Below are positions 16,695-24,901 of a stretch of DNA of 64,000 nt, one piece after another; positions within the stretch are counted from its first letter, which is position 1, and each line of letters opens with the position of its first letter. A program made the position numbers and the translations under genes. Under the pieces are notes generated by a model, which was not told where the DNA came from, made no database searches, and saw nothing but the letters and a program-made list of their open reading frames with translations. This stretch comes from Novosphingobium sp. NDB2Meth1 (lineage in GTDB: Bacteria > Pseudomonadota > Alphaproteobacteria > Sphingomonadales > Sphingomonadaceae), in contig NZ_FPEH01000011.1 of NCBI RefSeq assembly GCF_900117425.1, positions 806,001-870,000 of the forward strand. Reading direction: 5' to 3'.

Positions 16695-18158
16695 TCAGAG
16701 CCGGAACTGGATCGCGGCCGCGAACTGGCGGAACTGGTTGACGATGTCGGGCGGCACGAGTGCATTGATGCGGTTCACGTCGCTCTCGTCGCGCTCCACG
16801 ATGATGTCGGCGATGAACTGGTCGAGGTTCTCGACAAGGCCGGCCGCTTCCCATTCGCGGGCAAGCGCGATGATCTCCATGCGAATGACGGAGGGCGTCA
16901 CGATCGCCTGCCCGACGCCGTACTTTGTGCCGTCCGACGCAAGCTTGTGGCGTGGGAACTTGCTCACGATCCGGGCGCGCAGCGTCGCGCGCAAATAAGC
17001 CAGCGTGGTCACCGTCTCGAGGTCGAGATAAGCAACGCTTTCGATGCCGAGCGCGTCGGTCTGATACGTCGTGATCGAGCGCTCGATGCGGCAAGTCCCG
17101 CCGCTGTCGACGGTGTAGGTGGCAATGCCGTCGGCAAGCAGCAGTTCGCGCTGGGCACGGGTAAACCGCGTGGCCTCGACCGGTGCGATCAATCCGGTGA
17201 GCGGCAGCGTCTGCAGCGGTCGGGCCGGATCGATCGCGGTGTAGAAGCCGCAGACAGCCGCATAGATCGCCGCCGCCTCGGGCTCCCAAGTCGGGCTGTC
17301 ACCGATGCCAAGGATGGTCACCAGCTCGCTGTTGCGCGCGGCACCGAAAGCGGTGAGCGCCCCAGTGTTGCCGCTCTTCGCCAGATAGGCCACGCTCTCC
17401 AGCATCCGCTGGGCGCCCCACCGGCTGTCCAGCTCCGCCTTGATCTTGCCGAAGGTGGTAGCGTCGCTAAGCGCGGAGACGATCGTGCGATAGGGTTCGT
17501 CGCCGATCACCGGCCACACGCCGTCGATATCGGGATCCGTTGCGCCGCCGGACATGGCCGCAAATGCGAGCGCAATGCCGGTCGGGACCTGGGCGCGGCT
17601 AAGGTAGTTCTGAAGCACGTCGATCGCGTTGCCGACGGTGCCCTTGTGCCGGCAGGTCAGGGTGACCACACCCGCGGCCGCCGCCGCAGTTACCGGAAGA
17701 TCGGGATTGGCGGTGATTGCCGCCACGATCGCCGTCGCAACGTTGGCCGCAGTCGCCGCCGCCGCGACAGGCACATCGATCTGGACGCCCGCGACAAGGA
17801 GCGGGATCGTGCCGGCGTTCGCAGCGGTGCCGGTCACCGTGATCGTACCCGTCGCGGCCGCGCCGCCGCCGATATCATCGAGCGCGATCGCATAGATCTT
17901 CGAGTAGCGATCGACCTTGCGATAGGCGGAGATCATGCGGGCAAGCATCGAGCCGCGGCCGAAGCGGGTAATCCCCTCGCTGGCATCCGCGATCGCGCGG
18001 ACAGTCAGCGCCGGAGTAGTACCCGAGGCAAGGCGCTGCCCGATCAGCAGAACGCGGTTGTCGATCGGCGCGATGCCCGAAACAGCCCGGCTCGCGTCGA
18101 ACTCGATCATCTGCCCGGGAACGCGCGTGCTGGCCGGGATAGTGTTGAAGCTGATCAT
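16695..18158 (-). CDS. Contractile tail sheath protein (Mu gpL)
   Basis: 487 aa. It opens MISFNTIPASTRVPGQMIEF. ALDDIGGGAAATGTITVTGT lies in the protruding domain, and the C-terminal DLETVTTLAYLRATLRARIV...FPRHKLA block is the conserved subtilisin-like sheath domain. It polymerises around the tube and contracts on infection. The stop of the 28-aa upstream gene overlaps its ATG. Confidence 0.93.
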   Translation of the reverse strand: MISFNTIPASTRVPGQMIEFDASRAVSGIAPIDNRVLLIGQRLASGTTPALTVRAIADASEGITRFGRGSMLARMISAYRKVDRYSKIYAIALDDIGGGAAATGTITVTGTAANAGTIPLLVAGVQIDVPVAAAATAANVATAIVAAITANPDLPVTAAAAAGVVTLTCRHKGTVGNAIDVLQNYLSRAQVPTGIALAFAAMSGGATDPDIDGVWPVIGDEPYRTIVSALSDATTFGKIKAELDSRWGAQRMLESVAYLAKSGNTGALTAFGAARNSELVTILGIGDSPTWEPEAAAIYAAVCGFYTAIDPARPLQTLPLTGLIAPVEATRFTRAQRELLLADGIATYTVDSGGTCRIERSITTYQTDALGIESVAYLDLETVTTLAYLRATLRARIVSKFPRHKLASDGTKYGVGQAIVTPSVIRMEIIALAREWEAAGLVENLDQFIADIIVERDESDVNRINALVPPDIVNQFRQFAAAIQFRL

Positions 18159-18241
18159 GCGGTTTTCCTTTTTCCGGAAACGACATCGCCAGCGGCTGAA
18201 AGCCGGGCGACAATGGGGGTGGCTTCAGGGCGCACGCTCAT
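18155..18241 (-). CDS. 28-aa coupled small protein in the position of Mu gp38
   Basis: MSVRPEATPIVARLSAAGDV then VSGKRKTA. The ATG overlaps the gp37 stop (ATGA) and its TGA overlaps the sheath ATG, so it fits exactly between two genes. Mu encodes a short gp38 (DUF2635) here. This product is shorter and only weakly like DUF2635. The exact double coupling is the main support for it being real. Confidence 0.55.
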   Translation of the reverse strand: MSVRPEATPIVARLSAAGDVVSGKRKTA

Positions 18242-18867
18242 TGCGGCACCGCGATATCGTCGCGCGCATCGGCGCGGGCGGCAGGCAGCGGCGGGATTAC
18301 GTTGCCGATCGGCGGCACATCCCAGTCGATATGCAGCTGCTCGAAACCTTCAGCTTCACTGCTGAAGCGGCCCATCGGGAAAGTGCAGCGCAGCTCGACC
18401 GCCATCAGCGAGAGGTTGTTCTTCGCCATCATTTCAGTGCGCTGGACGAGGCGGACACCGGCTACCGCGATCGAGCGGATCAGCCGGACGTTCGGTTCGT
18501 CCTCAAGCCAGTTGTCGGACAGGATGCGGAGGGCATCCTCGACCAGCTGATAGCTGCCCGGCTCGCTCTGCCCGTCAGGGCCGCCGTGACGCGTGGCGGT
18601 CTCGTTGCGCAGGTTCTGCGCCGCCAGGACAAGCGCGAACCGGCCGATGCCCTGGACGCCCTGGCCGTCGCCGAAATCCTGGCAATCATCGAGCGCGAGA
18701 AACGTGCACCACGCGGCGGGCGCGCGGATCTGGCCCTTCTTGTCCACGAAGTACTGGTCGAAGTCGTCCGGATAGGTGTCGAGCAGGCGGTATTTGTAGC
18801 CCAGCTCGCCGGCCTCTGACCGGGCACGCAACGCGCCGATGATGGCGTTCTCGATCGCGCCGATCAT
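18238..18867 (-). CDS. Tail protein of the Mu gp37 family
   Basis: 209 aa. It contains MIGAIENAIIGALRARSEAG, the LDTYPDDFDQYF motif and CTFLALDDCQDFGDGQGVQG, and ends in a Pro-rich HIDWDVPPIGNVIPPLP tail. Gp37/DUF1834-like proteins are tail terminator candidates. Position after gpG and before gp38/sheath supports this. Confidence 0.82.
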   Translation of the reverse strand: MIGAIENAIIGALRARSEAGELGYKYRLLDTYPDDFDQYFVDKKGQIRAPAAWCTFLALDDCQDFGDGQGVQGIGRFALVLAAQNLRNETATRHGGPDGQSEPGSYQLVEDALRILSDNWLEDEPNVRLIRSIAVAGVRLVQRTEMMAKNNLSLMAVELRCTFPMGRFSSEAEGFEQLHIDWDVPPIGNVIPPLPAARADARDDIAVPQ

Positions 18868-19370
18868 GCGCCGTCTCCCAGCTGCTGCCGCGTGTAATCC
18901 GCAGTCAGCGCGAGCAACTCGTTTTCGTCCTCGCTGGAGAGGCCAAGGAACGGCCGCGCCGGCATGGTGACCGACTTCACCCGGCGGACACCGAGACCGC
19001 CCGGCAGGCGGAAAGTCAGATACTCGCCGTTCTTCGCGCGGATGGTGCCGCCGAACTGGTGGATGCCGCCGTAGATCTTGTTGGTACCGACCTCGACGCT
19101 TTCGGGGCCAGCCTGCGACGTGATCGAGGAGCGCAGTTGCGCACGATCGGTCAAAGTTTTGCCGCCCTGCTGCCGTGCGCGCAGCGAAGGCTTCCAGCGC
19201 TGGCCATCGGGGCCGCGCTCATTCTCGAAGCGGTCGATCGTCGCGCTTTCAAGGTAGAGGCCGAAGCCTTCCATGAGCGGCTCGAGGTTGCCAAAGGCCT
19301 TGACCAGGCCCGCGAGCTTGCGCTCGATCGCGAGAGCACCTTCGGACGTGACGCGGAACGAGACCGACAT
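18864..19370 (-). CDS. Virion morphogenesis / tail completion protein (Mu gpG)
   Basis: 168 aa from ATG 19370, which shares its A with the gp36 TGA. FENERGPDGQRWKPSLRARQ and YGGIHQFGGTI are the signature of the phage virion morphogenesis family, which completes head-tail joining. In Mu the G gene follows F. Here it sits between gp36 and gp37, an arrangement seen in other Mu-like groups such as B3. Confidence 0.9.
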   Translation of the reverse strand: MSVSFRVTSEGALAIERKLAGLVKAFGNLEPLMEGFGLYLESATIDRFENERGPDGQRWKPSLRARQQGGKTLTDRAQLRSSITSQAGPESVEVGTNKIYGGIHQFGGTIRAKNGEYLTFRLPGGLGVRRVKSVTMPARPFLGLSSEDENELLALTADYTRQQLGDGA

Positions 19371-19792
19371 CAGTAGCCGCTCAGGCTGTCGCGGGTGAAG
19401 CGCCGCTCCGGCCCGCTGGTCAGGATCTGGCCCGGGCGCGGCTGCGCCTCTTCGGTGCCCTGGTCGAGCTTGATGCTGCCGGCCGCGATCCGGCTCAGCG
19501 TGTCGAGCGCAAGCTTGCGGCGGTCCTCGACCCACTTGGGGAGGTCCGTCTTCCACAGCAGCGAGAAGGCATAGTCACAGGCGACGTCCTTCAGGATCGA
19601 GTTGCCGGCGAAGTTCCTTACGTCGCGGTAGCGCGCGGCGATGTAGCCGACGATCAGCGCGTCGGCCGAAGCGAGCTTCGCCTCGACCTTCTCTTCGTCC
19701 ACCGCGCCGACGCCGGCGACATCGGTGAGCTGGACAAGGTCCGGCTCCTCGAAGCGCGCGCGCATGTCTGCGACGGTGGCAAAGGTGGACAC
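19370..19792 (-). CDS. DUF1320 head-tail connector (Mu gp36)
   Basis: 140 aa. TVADMRARFEEPDLVQLTDV and KLASADALIVGYIAARYRDV, followed by DVACDYAFSLLW, are the DUF1320 pattern of head completion proteins. It follows gp35 after a strong hairpin (19824-19855), so expression may be separated there. Confidence 0.9.
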   Translation of the reverse strand: MSTFATVADMRARFEEPDLVQLTDVAGVGAVDEEKVEAKLASADALIVGYIAARYRDVRNFAGNSILKDVACDYAFSLLWKTDLPKWVEDRRKLALDTLSRIAAGSIKLDQGTEEAQPRPGQILTSGPERRFTRDSLSGY

Positions 19793-19823
19793 GGCTCAGC
19801 TTCCTCGCTGGTAGAGAATGGGG

Positions 19824-19855
19824 GCCGGGCGGCGCGCCTGGCGGCGCCGCCCGGC
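19824..19855. terminator. Strong GC hairpin between gp35 and gp36
   Basis: A perfect 12-bp inverted repeat, GCCGGGCGGCGC and GCGCCGCCCGGC, closes an 8-nt loop. It lies 7 bp after the gp35 stop on the minus strand. No U-run follows, so it is more likely an mRNA-stabilising or attenuating element than a full terminator. Confidence 0.5.
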
Positions 19856-19862
19856 AGCGCGG

Positions 19863-20504
19863 TCAGGCTTTGGCCTTTTCGCGCCTGGTGTTGGTCCGCT
19901 GCTTGGGCTCGGCGGCCGGGGAGGCGATTTCCTCCCCGGCCGGTTGGCTTTCGCTCGCGGGGGTATCGGGCTCCGCGACCGGGGCCGGAACAGTCGCCCC
20001 CGGTTGATGATCTTCGTCCGATGCAGCCTTCTGATCAGCTGCTGCCTCGTCCGCCTGTTCGCGATCATTCTCAGACGATGCCGCGGCCGCATCGTCTGCC
20101 CTTCCGGGATCGACAGCTTCGGTGCGTGCTGAGCCCAAAGCCTTCTCGCTTTCGTCCTCGGCAGGCGCGGCCGCGCCAGTCGGTTCGGATTGCGACCCGT
20201 CAGGGGTCTGAATTTGGAGGATCGCTTCCGGCGGATTGGCCGGGTCGACGCGCAGCTTCTCGGCTTCGAGCACGCCTTTCATTTCGGCGAGCACGTCGGC
20301 GTCCACCGGCAGCTCTTCGCTGCCGTTCACCAGCACGGTCTGCAGGAACGCATCCTCGCAGATCATGACCAGGCGAATGAACCCGGCGAGGCCTTCGCCC
20401 AGCTCCTCGAAAGCGATCTCGCGCGGGTTCGAGGAGAAGGCGAAGCCCGCGCGCCGACGCGAAGGCTGCAAAGCCTTCACGCGCAGCGCGCCGCCGATCG
20501 GCAT
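19863..20504 (-). CDS. HI1506-like head-region protein (Mu gp35)
   Basis: 213 aa from ATG 20504, overlapping the capsid stop (TGATG). The N-terminal 60 residues (MPIGGALRVKALQPSRRRAG, FSSNPREIAFEEL) are the conserved HI1506-type part. From about residue 100 the protein is an Ala/Glu/Asp/Pro-rich, probably disordered tail ending in KQRTNTRREKAKA. Role unknown; located directly after the major capsid gene. Confidence 0.75.
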   Translation of the reverse strand: MPIGGALRVKALQPSRRRAGFAFSSNPREIAFEELGEGLAGFIRLVMICEDAFLQTVLVNGSEELPVDADVLAEMKGVLEAEKLRVDPANPPEAILQIQTPDGSQSEPTGAAAPAEDESEKALGSARTEAVDPGRADDAAAASSENDREQADEAAADQKAASDEDHQPGATVPAPVAEPDTPASESQPAGEEIASPAAEPKQRTNTRREKAKA

Positions 20505-21400
20505 CAGGCCAGCCACGGCACAACCTTGAGCGCGACCGAGCCCTGCCACACGTTTTCGGCGCCGGCGGCGTCGCGCGAGGCATTGACGATCTGCATCGCC
20601 TTCTTGCGGTGCACCGGCGGCACGATCAGCATCTTCGGCGTCGTGCCGAGCGGCCGGTCATAGTCGCCCTTCTGGCCTTCCATCATCGAGAACAGCGTCC
20701 CGAAGTTGTCCGGTGTCAGGTCCGCCTTGGAGGCGTAGCAGAGCTGCCACAGGCCGAAGCCGACGTTGTAGCGGGCGTCAACGCCGTAAAGGAATTCCTT
20801 GCGGCGGAAGACGTTCTCGTCGTCGGGTTTGTCCTTCGCCACGAAGTTCGGGCGCTGGCGGTTCTGGAAGATGATCGGCGAGATCTCGTGCGCCGTATCG
20901 ACCAGGTACCAGGGCGCGAAAGCACCGTCGACGAAGTTGGCCACGGACTGCGGCGTGCCGGTCGCATCGAGCACCGGATGGTCCGTGTCGAAGAAGAACT
21001 GGCCATCGTAGCAGACGGTGCTGAAACCGTTCTTGAGCAGGCCCCAGGCAAGCTTCGGCGGGTGCGATGCGGTGGCTCGGCCCATCGCGCGGAAGCGCGT
21101 GGTGTACTGGCCGACGTTGTCGTCCTCGATGTCGTTGCGCTTGACCGCAACGGTCTGCTCCCAGTCCTTGTTGACGATCGAGTAGGTCGAGCCCTGGAGC
21201 TGGTTGACGACGCGGTCACCGACCCACTCGCGCATGTCGGGCAGTTCGCCCAGCCAGCCGTATTCTTCCTTGCCCGTGGTGCTGGGCACTTCCATCGCGA
21301 TATCGCTGATGGACGTGTCCGCCACCAGGTCGACGCCGTTGGAGTACGCGGTGTTGAACGCGACGCCGAGCGTCTGGAGCGCTGCTCCGGTGATCTTCAT
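20504..21400 (-). CDS. Major head subunit (Mu gpT)
   Basis: 298 aa from ATG 21400 with AGGAAGC upstream. MKITGAALQTLGVAFNTAYS, the GWLGELPDMREWVGDRVVNQ block and YDGQFFFDTDHPVLDATG are the Mu T capsid family. It has the HK97 fold by family knowledge. The long open frame upstream of ATG 21400 is rich in Arg and not part of the protein. Confidence 0.94.
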   Translation of the reverse strand: MKITGAALQTLGVAFNTAYSNGVDLVADTSISDIAMEVPSTTGKEEYGWLGELPDMREWVGDRVVNQLQGSTYSIVNKDWEQTVAVKRNDIEDDNVGQYTTRFRAMGRATASHPPKLAWGLLKNGFSTVCYDGQFFFDTDHPVLDATGTPQSVANFVDGAFAPWYLVDTAHEISPIIFQNRQRPNFVAKDKPDDENVFRRKEFLYGVDARYNVGFGLWQLCYASKADLTPDNFGTLFSMMEGQKGDYDRPLGTTPKMLIVPPVHRKKAMQIVNASRDAAGAENVWQGSVALKVVPWLA

Positions 21401-21414
21401 GCTTCCTGCCCTCC

Positions 21415-21825
21415 TTAGGCGATCTTGACCCAGACACCCTGGGCATCGACGTCGACAACGATGCCGGCGGCGCTGCGGGTGTTGGTGCCGTTGGTCTTCG
21501 CCACGGTCTGATCGTCGACCACGTAGCAAGTGGTCCCGATCTCGGCCCTGGTGATGAGGTCGCCCGCCGCGCTGTTCGCGAAGCGAAACGTGCCCTTGCG
21601 GACCTCGACACTTACAGCGCCGTCGGCGCCGCTGGTGTTGTCGACGGTGGTCAGCGCGATGCCATCAGCCTTGAGGGTGGTGGCGACGGCGCCGGGCGTG
21701 GCAAAGCCGGTTGCACTGAGGCAGACCAGCGAGCCCTCGAAGATCTTCTTCGTGGCAGCGACGCCGCGAAGGAAGGTTTCCGCATCGCGCCGCGGCGTGA
21801 CGCGGGCATCGGTAAGTGCCGCCAT
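21415..21825 (-). CDS. Probable capsid decoration/cement protein
   Basis: 136 aa. MAALTDARVTPRRDAETFLR, GVAATKKIFEGSLVCLSATG and AAGIVVDVDAQGVWVKIA give an all-beta, Gly/Thr/Val-rich small protein. It lies between the protease-scaffold and the major capsid, where Mu-like phages encode a head decoration protein (DUF2190-like). Assignment rests on position and composition. Confidence 0.6.
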   Translation of the reverse strand: MAALTDARVTPRRDAETFLRGVAATKKIFEGSLVCLSATGFATPGAVATTLKADGIALTTVDNTSGADGAVSVEVRKGTFRFANSAAGDLITRAEIGTTCYVVDDQTVAKTNGTNTRSAAGIVVDVDAQGVWVKIA

Positions 21826-21826
21826 G

Positions 21827-22381
21827 TCAGAGGTTCCCTTCGTCGCGATGCTTGATGAAGTCGGCCTCGGTGAGCCCCATCATCGCGCAGATCGCCTTTT
21901 CGTCCTCGGTGAGCTTGCCCTTCTCAGGCTTCGGCTCGCCGGTGATCGCAGCGCCGGCCGGGAACGGCACGGCGGCGGCGAGGTAAGAATTGAGCGCAGC
22001 CTCGTCCTTCTTGCCGAGATCGATCGCCCACTCCTTCATCGCCGGGGGCAGCTTGCCATTGGCCACGGCAGCCTCGACCGAGGCGAGGACACGGTCCTCC
22101 TCGAGACGGGCAAGCCGCGCCTGCAGCTGGTCATATCCGGCCTTGGGCACGAACTGCGCCGGATCCGGCTTTGCCGCTTTCACTGCCTGCACGGCGGCGA
22201 GGACCGCTTCGCTGCCGGCGTCGGCACCAAGGCCGAGTTCGGTGCGGGCAGCATTGAGGGCAGCTTCGCTGCCATCACGGTCGGCCTTGAGCTTCCCGAT
22301 CGCGGCGAGGACTTCCGTCTCGCCGGCCGAGCTTGCCAGGGCCAGCGCCGCGACAAGCGGCGCCAGGGCAATCATGGTCAT
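21827..22381 (-). CDS. Nested scaffold protein from an internal start (Mu gpZ-like)
   Basis: An in-frame ATG at 22381 within the protease gene is preceded by AGGAG at a 10-nt spacing, and would give a 184-aa helical, Ala/Glu/Lys-rich product. Mu makes its scaffold Z in just this way from the 3' part of gene I. ATG 22375 is an alternative two codons later. Confidence 0.65.
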   Translation of the reverse strand: MTMIALAPLVAALALASSAGETEVLAAIGKLKADRDGSEAALNAARTELGLGADAGSEAVLAAVQAVKAAKPDPAQFVPKAGYDQLQARLARLEEDRVLASVEAAVANGKLPPAMKEWAIDLGKKDEAALNSYLAAAVPFPAGAAITGEPKPEKGKLTEDEKAICAMMGLTEADFIKHRDEGNL

Positions 22382-22915
22382 GGTAGGGTCTTCTCCTGCA
22401 GGTGCGCTGGCCCGCATGTGGGCAAGCGCTGGAAGATCGAGGTTCGGGGTGTTGGTGAGGCCGGCGTTGACCAGGCGCGTCACTTCGCGGGTCACCTTGT
22501 CGACGCGGAAATAGGGGCTGATGTAGCGGTACTGCCGCGCGGCGAGCTCGGCTTCGGCCTGCGGCGTCCAGTCGACGCTCGCCCAAATGCCGTCCTCACG
22601 GATATCGAGCTTGCTGACCCAGCCGGCCGCCAGGGCGCGGCCCTTGCCCTCGGGCGCCGCCAGTTCCGACGCGTGATCGTAGTCGATCATCATGTCGACA
22701 CCGCCCAGCATCTGGCGGGTGAAGTTGAGCACCTTCTCGGCATGCGCCTCGTCGCGCATGATCCACGGCCCGCGGCCATCGCGGCCGTAGAACGGATTGC
22801 CGTAGGGAAGGACGAGGAACTCGCGCTTCACCTTCCCGTCGGCGCCGATCAGCTCCTGCATCGAAGCAAGAGCCGCCTCTTCATTTGCCAGGGAAGGATG
22901 CGCGGGCCGGGTCAT
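21827..22915 (-). CDS. Phage head maturation protease/scaffold (Mu gpI)
   Basis: 362 aa. The N-terminal protease part has VLPYGNPFYGRDGRGPWIMR, MMIDYDHASELAAPEG and QYRYISPYFRVDK, conserved in Mu I proteases. The C-terminal 180 residues are a helical scaffold that can also be made separately from an internal start. A promoter-like dyad lies 34-61 bp upstream of its ATG. Confidence 0.9.
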   Translation of the reverse strand: MTRPAHPSLANEEAALASMQELIGADGKVKREFLVLPYGNPFYGRDGRGPWIMRDEAHAEKVLNFTRQMLGGVDMMIDYDHASELAAPEGKGRALAAGWVSKLDIREDGIWASVDWTPQAEAELAARQYRYISPYFRVDKVTREVTRLVNAGLTNTPNLDLPALAHMRASAPAGEDPTMTMIALAPLVAALALASSAGETEVLAAIGKLKADRDGSEAALNAARTELGLGADAGSEAVLAAVQAVKAAKPDPAQFVPKAGYDQLQARLARLEEDRVLASVEAAVANGKLPPAMKEWAIDLGKKDEAALNSYLAAAVPFPAGAAITGEPKPEKGKLTEDEKAICAMMGLTEADFIKHRDEGNL

Positions 22916-22948
22916 GAACCCGGCTGTACCGAGGCGCCGCGTGGCCCC

Positions 22949-22976
22949 GTTACATGCCGACCGACATAGACGTCAG
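22949..22976 (-). promoter_or_regulatory. Activator-type promoter before the protease/capsid genes
   Basis: On the minus strand, CTGACG-TCTA-TGTCGG (22976-22961) precedes CATGTAACG with a TGTAAC -10 (22954-22949). From TGTCGG to AACG, it matches the promoter at 35112-35142 at 16 of 19 positions. It has no consensus -35, so an activator (the Mor-like protein) is expected to bind the dyad. Confidence 0.55.
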
Positions 22977-23017
22977 CAAGGCGGCGCGCTCCCCGTGCTT
23001 ACGCACAGAAAGCCGGT

Positions 23018-23119
23018 TTAGCCAAGCCGATTGAACGGACCTTCGCGAAGGTGTAAGGCAAGCCCAGCCGCCTGACGTTTCGGACGTGGGGCCTTGGGCT
23101 CCATCTTCGGATCGAGCAT
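23018..23119 (-). CDS. Possible 33-aa protein between gpF and gpI genes
   Basis: MLDPKMEPKAPRPKRQAAGL followed by ALHLREGPFNRLG. It is basic and Pro-rich, and is found in the 220-bp gap between the minor head protein and the protease. GAGAG lies about 15 nt upstream of the ATG, which is a poor site. No family recognised. The rest of the gap holds the promoter at 22949-22976. Confidence 0.25.
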   Translation of the reverse strand: MLDPKMEPKAPRPKRQAAGLALHLREGPFNRLG

Positions 23120-23135
23120 GTAGGCACGCGGTCTC

Positions 23136-24899
23136 TCAGCCCTTTCCCTTCCGGCGTGCCCTGGCCTCCCTGGCAAGCATTTTGCGCAGCTTGGCCTGCG
23201 CATCGCGGTTCAGCTTCTTGCCGCCGGGCCGATCCTCATGGACCGACACGATAATCACCTTGTCGGCCGACACGTCGGCAATGATCGCCAGCTTCACGCC
23301 CTGATGCGGCACCACTGCCTTGAGCCGCGGCATCATGCGATGCCCGATCCCGCTCCGCTCGATGGTATCGGCACGGCTCATAAGCCGGTGGCTGTCCATC
23401 AACAGCCGCCCGGTGATTGGCAGCTCACCGGAAATCGCCGCGACATCCGGGCCGTGAGCCCCGATGATATGAGCGGCAAAGGTGTGATCGAGCACGATGC
23501 TGCGGCCGGCAATATCGATGCCGCCGGCCTTGCCCTTGCCCGCCGCTGCTGAAGAGACTGCGCCGACCCGGGTGCGCTTGAACGGCTTGACGTCGCCAGC
23601 GCGCTTCGCATCCTTCATTGCAGCCAGCGCCTGCGCCCGATCAGGCCGGGACCACTGGCCCGCGCCACCGGTTGACGCAAATCGTCCCTTGCGATCGCGA
23701 ACGTAGCGACTGCGCTTTGCGTTGATTTCGCCCTGGTCCGCAGTCCACACGGCCTTGCCCGAGGCAAGCCCGCGCGTACTGCCGGCCCGCCAGCGCCAGA
23801 AGCTGCCACCGATATCGACTGCGCCGCCGGCCGCGGCATAGCGCCGGACCAGCAGCAGGCGCCCATCCTCACCTTTGACCCAAACCCACGCTATGCTGTC
23901 CGGCTGAAGCAGCACGCCGGCCGCCGCCTCGAGCGCTCGCAGCTCGCCCGCCTTGAGCTTAATCATGCGCCCGGTCGGGCCGCGCAGCAGCCCCAGCGAG
24001 ATCGCCGCCGGCCAGCCCGCCGCGTCCTGCCAGATCTTGCCCTTCGTCGCGGCCGCCTTGTCGCCAAGGCCGAACGCATCGAAGAACGGCTTAACCCGGG
24101 CAAACTCGCGATCGGAGAACGCCGCGGCATTAAGCTCGCCCATGTCGCCGCCCAGGCGCGGCGCTGGCGCAAGCCCGTCAAGCGGCGCCTTGCCTACGTT
24201 GTAGCCCCACCCGGGATCGATCCCGGCCTCGACGCGGATCACTTCGCCGGTGCGCTTGTTGACGTAGCTGCGCTCGACAAATTTGGGCGGTGCCTCGCTC
24301 TTCCAGTTGCGCCGCTCCATGATCCGCCGGTTGATCGGCTGCCCGTCGCACCGGCAGCCCCAGCCGCATGGCGGGAAGTGCGTGTCCCACCAGGGATCGT
24401 CGACGGGCAGGATCGTGCCATGCCAGGCGTGGTGCTGAGGCCGCTCACGCCCGTCGAGCACCGAGACATAGCGGATGAACGGGAACAGCGCCTTGCCCTT
24501 CTCGATCCGCTGCCAGCGCCCGGCCATGTAGCTCGTGCGAAGGTTGGTTTCGTAGATCGTGCGCAGCCGCGCCGGACTGCCGAGCTGGACAACCTTCTGC
24601 TCTCCCGTCGCGGGATCGGTCATCAGCTTCTTGCCCCACCACCCTTTGGCGAAGAGCTTGGGCGCCAGGTCCTTGGCGAACTGCTGCAGCGTCTGCCCTT
24701 CCGCCAGCGCCGTATCGACGGCGCCGCGAATATCCTCGAGCAGATCCCGGCTCATCGCCTTGGCGACCGTGAATGCGCGGATATTCTCCTCCGCCCACAC
24801 GTCGCGCCAGTCGAAGGCGATCTCCCAGCCCTTGGCGCGGAAGAACGCGATCGCCTCGGCAGGATCGAGGCGCGGAAGGGGCTCGGCAGCGCCGGACAT
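23136..24899 (-). CDS. Minor head protein (Mu gpF) with C-terminal toxin-like extension
   Basis: 587 aa, longer than Mu gpF. Residues 1-215 are the SPP1-gp7-like head morphogenesis domain: RTIYETNLRTSYMAGRWQRI, RPQHHAWHG and the HFPPCGWGCRC zinc-type motif. Residues about 285-370 (WPAAISLGLLRGPTGRMIKL, QPDSIAWVWV) resemble a PBECR nuclease-fold domain of phage polyvalent head proteins. A further alpha/beta domain (about 450-587) has paired His near HTFAAHIIGAHG and a basic tail. The core function is portal/capsid assembly; the extension may be injected with DNA. Extension calls are inference. Confidence 0.85.
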   Translation of the reverse strand: MSGAAEPLPRLDPAEAIAFFRAKGWEIAFDWRDVWAEENIRAFTVAKAMSRDLLEDIRGAVDTALAEGQTLQQFAKDLAPKLFAKGWWGKKLMTDPATGEQKVVQLGSPARLRTIYETNLRTSYMAGRWQRIEKGKALFPFIRYVSVLDGRERPQHHAWHGTILPVDDPWWDTHFPPCGWGCRCDGQPINRRIMERRNWKSEAPPKFVERSYVNKRTGEVIRVEAGIDPGWGYNVGKAPLDGLAPAPRLGGDMGELNAAAFSDREFARVKPFFDAFGLGDKAAATKGKIWQDAAGWPAAISLGLLRGPTGRMIKLKAGELRALEAAAGVLLQPDSIAWVWVKGEDGRLLLVRRYAAAGGAVDIGGSFWRWRAGSTRGLASGKAVWTADQGEINAKRSRYVRDRKGRFASTGGAGQWSRPDRAQALAAMKDAKRAGDVKPFKRTRVGAVSSAAAGKGKAGGIDIAGRSIVLDHTFAAHIIGAHGPDVAAISGELPITGRLLMDSHRLMSRADTIERSGIGHRMMPRLKAVVPHQGVKLAIIADVSADKVIIVSVHEDRPGGKKLNRDAQAKLRKMLAREARARRKGKG

Positions 24900-24901
24900 C
24901 G

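Noticed and set aside
16299..18365. 688-aa plus-strand open frame
   Set aside because: Antisense to the tail tube and sheath genes, which have clear family signatures.
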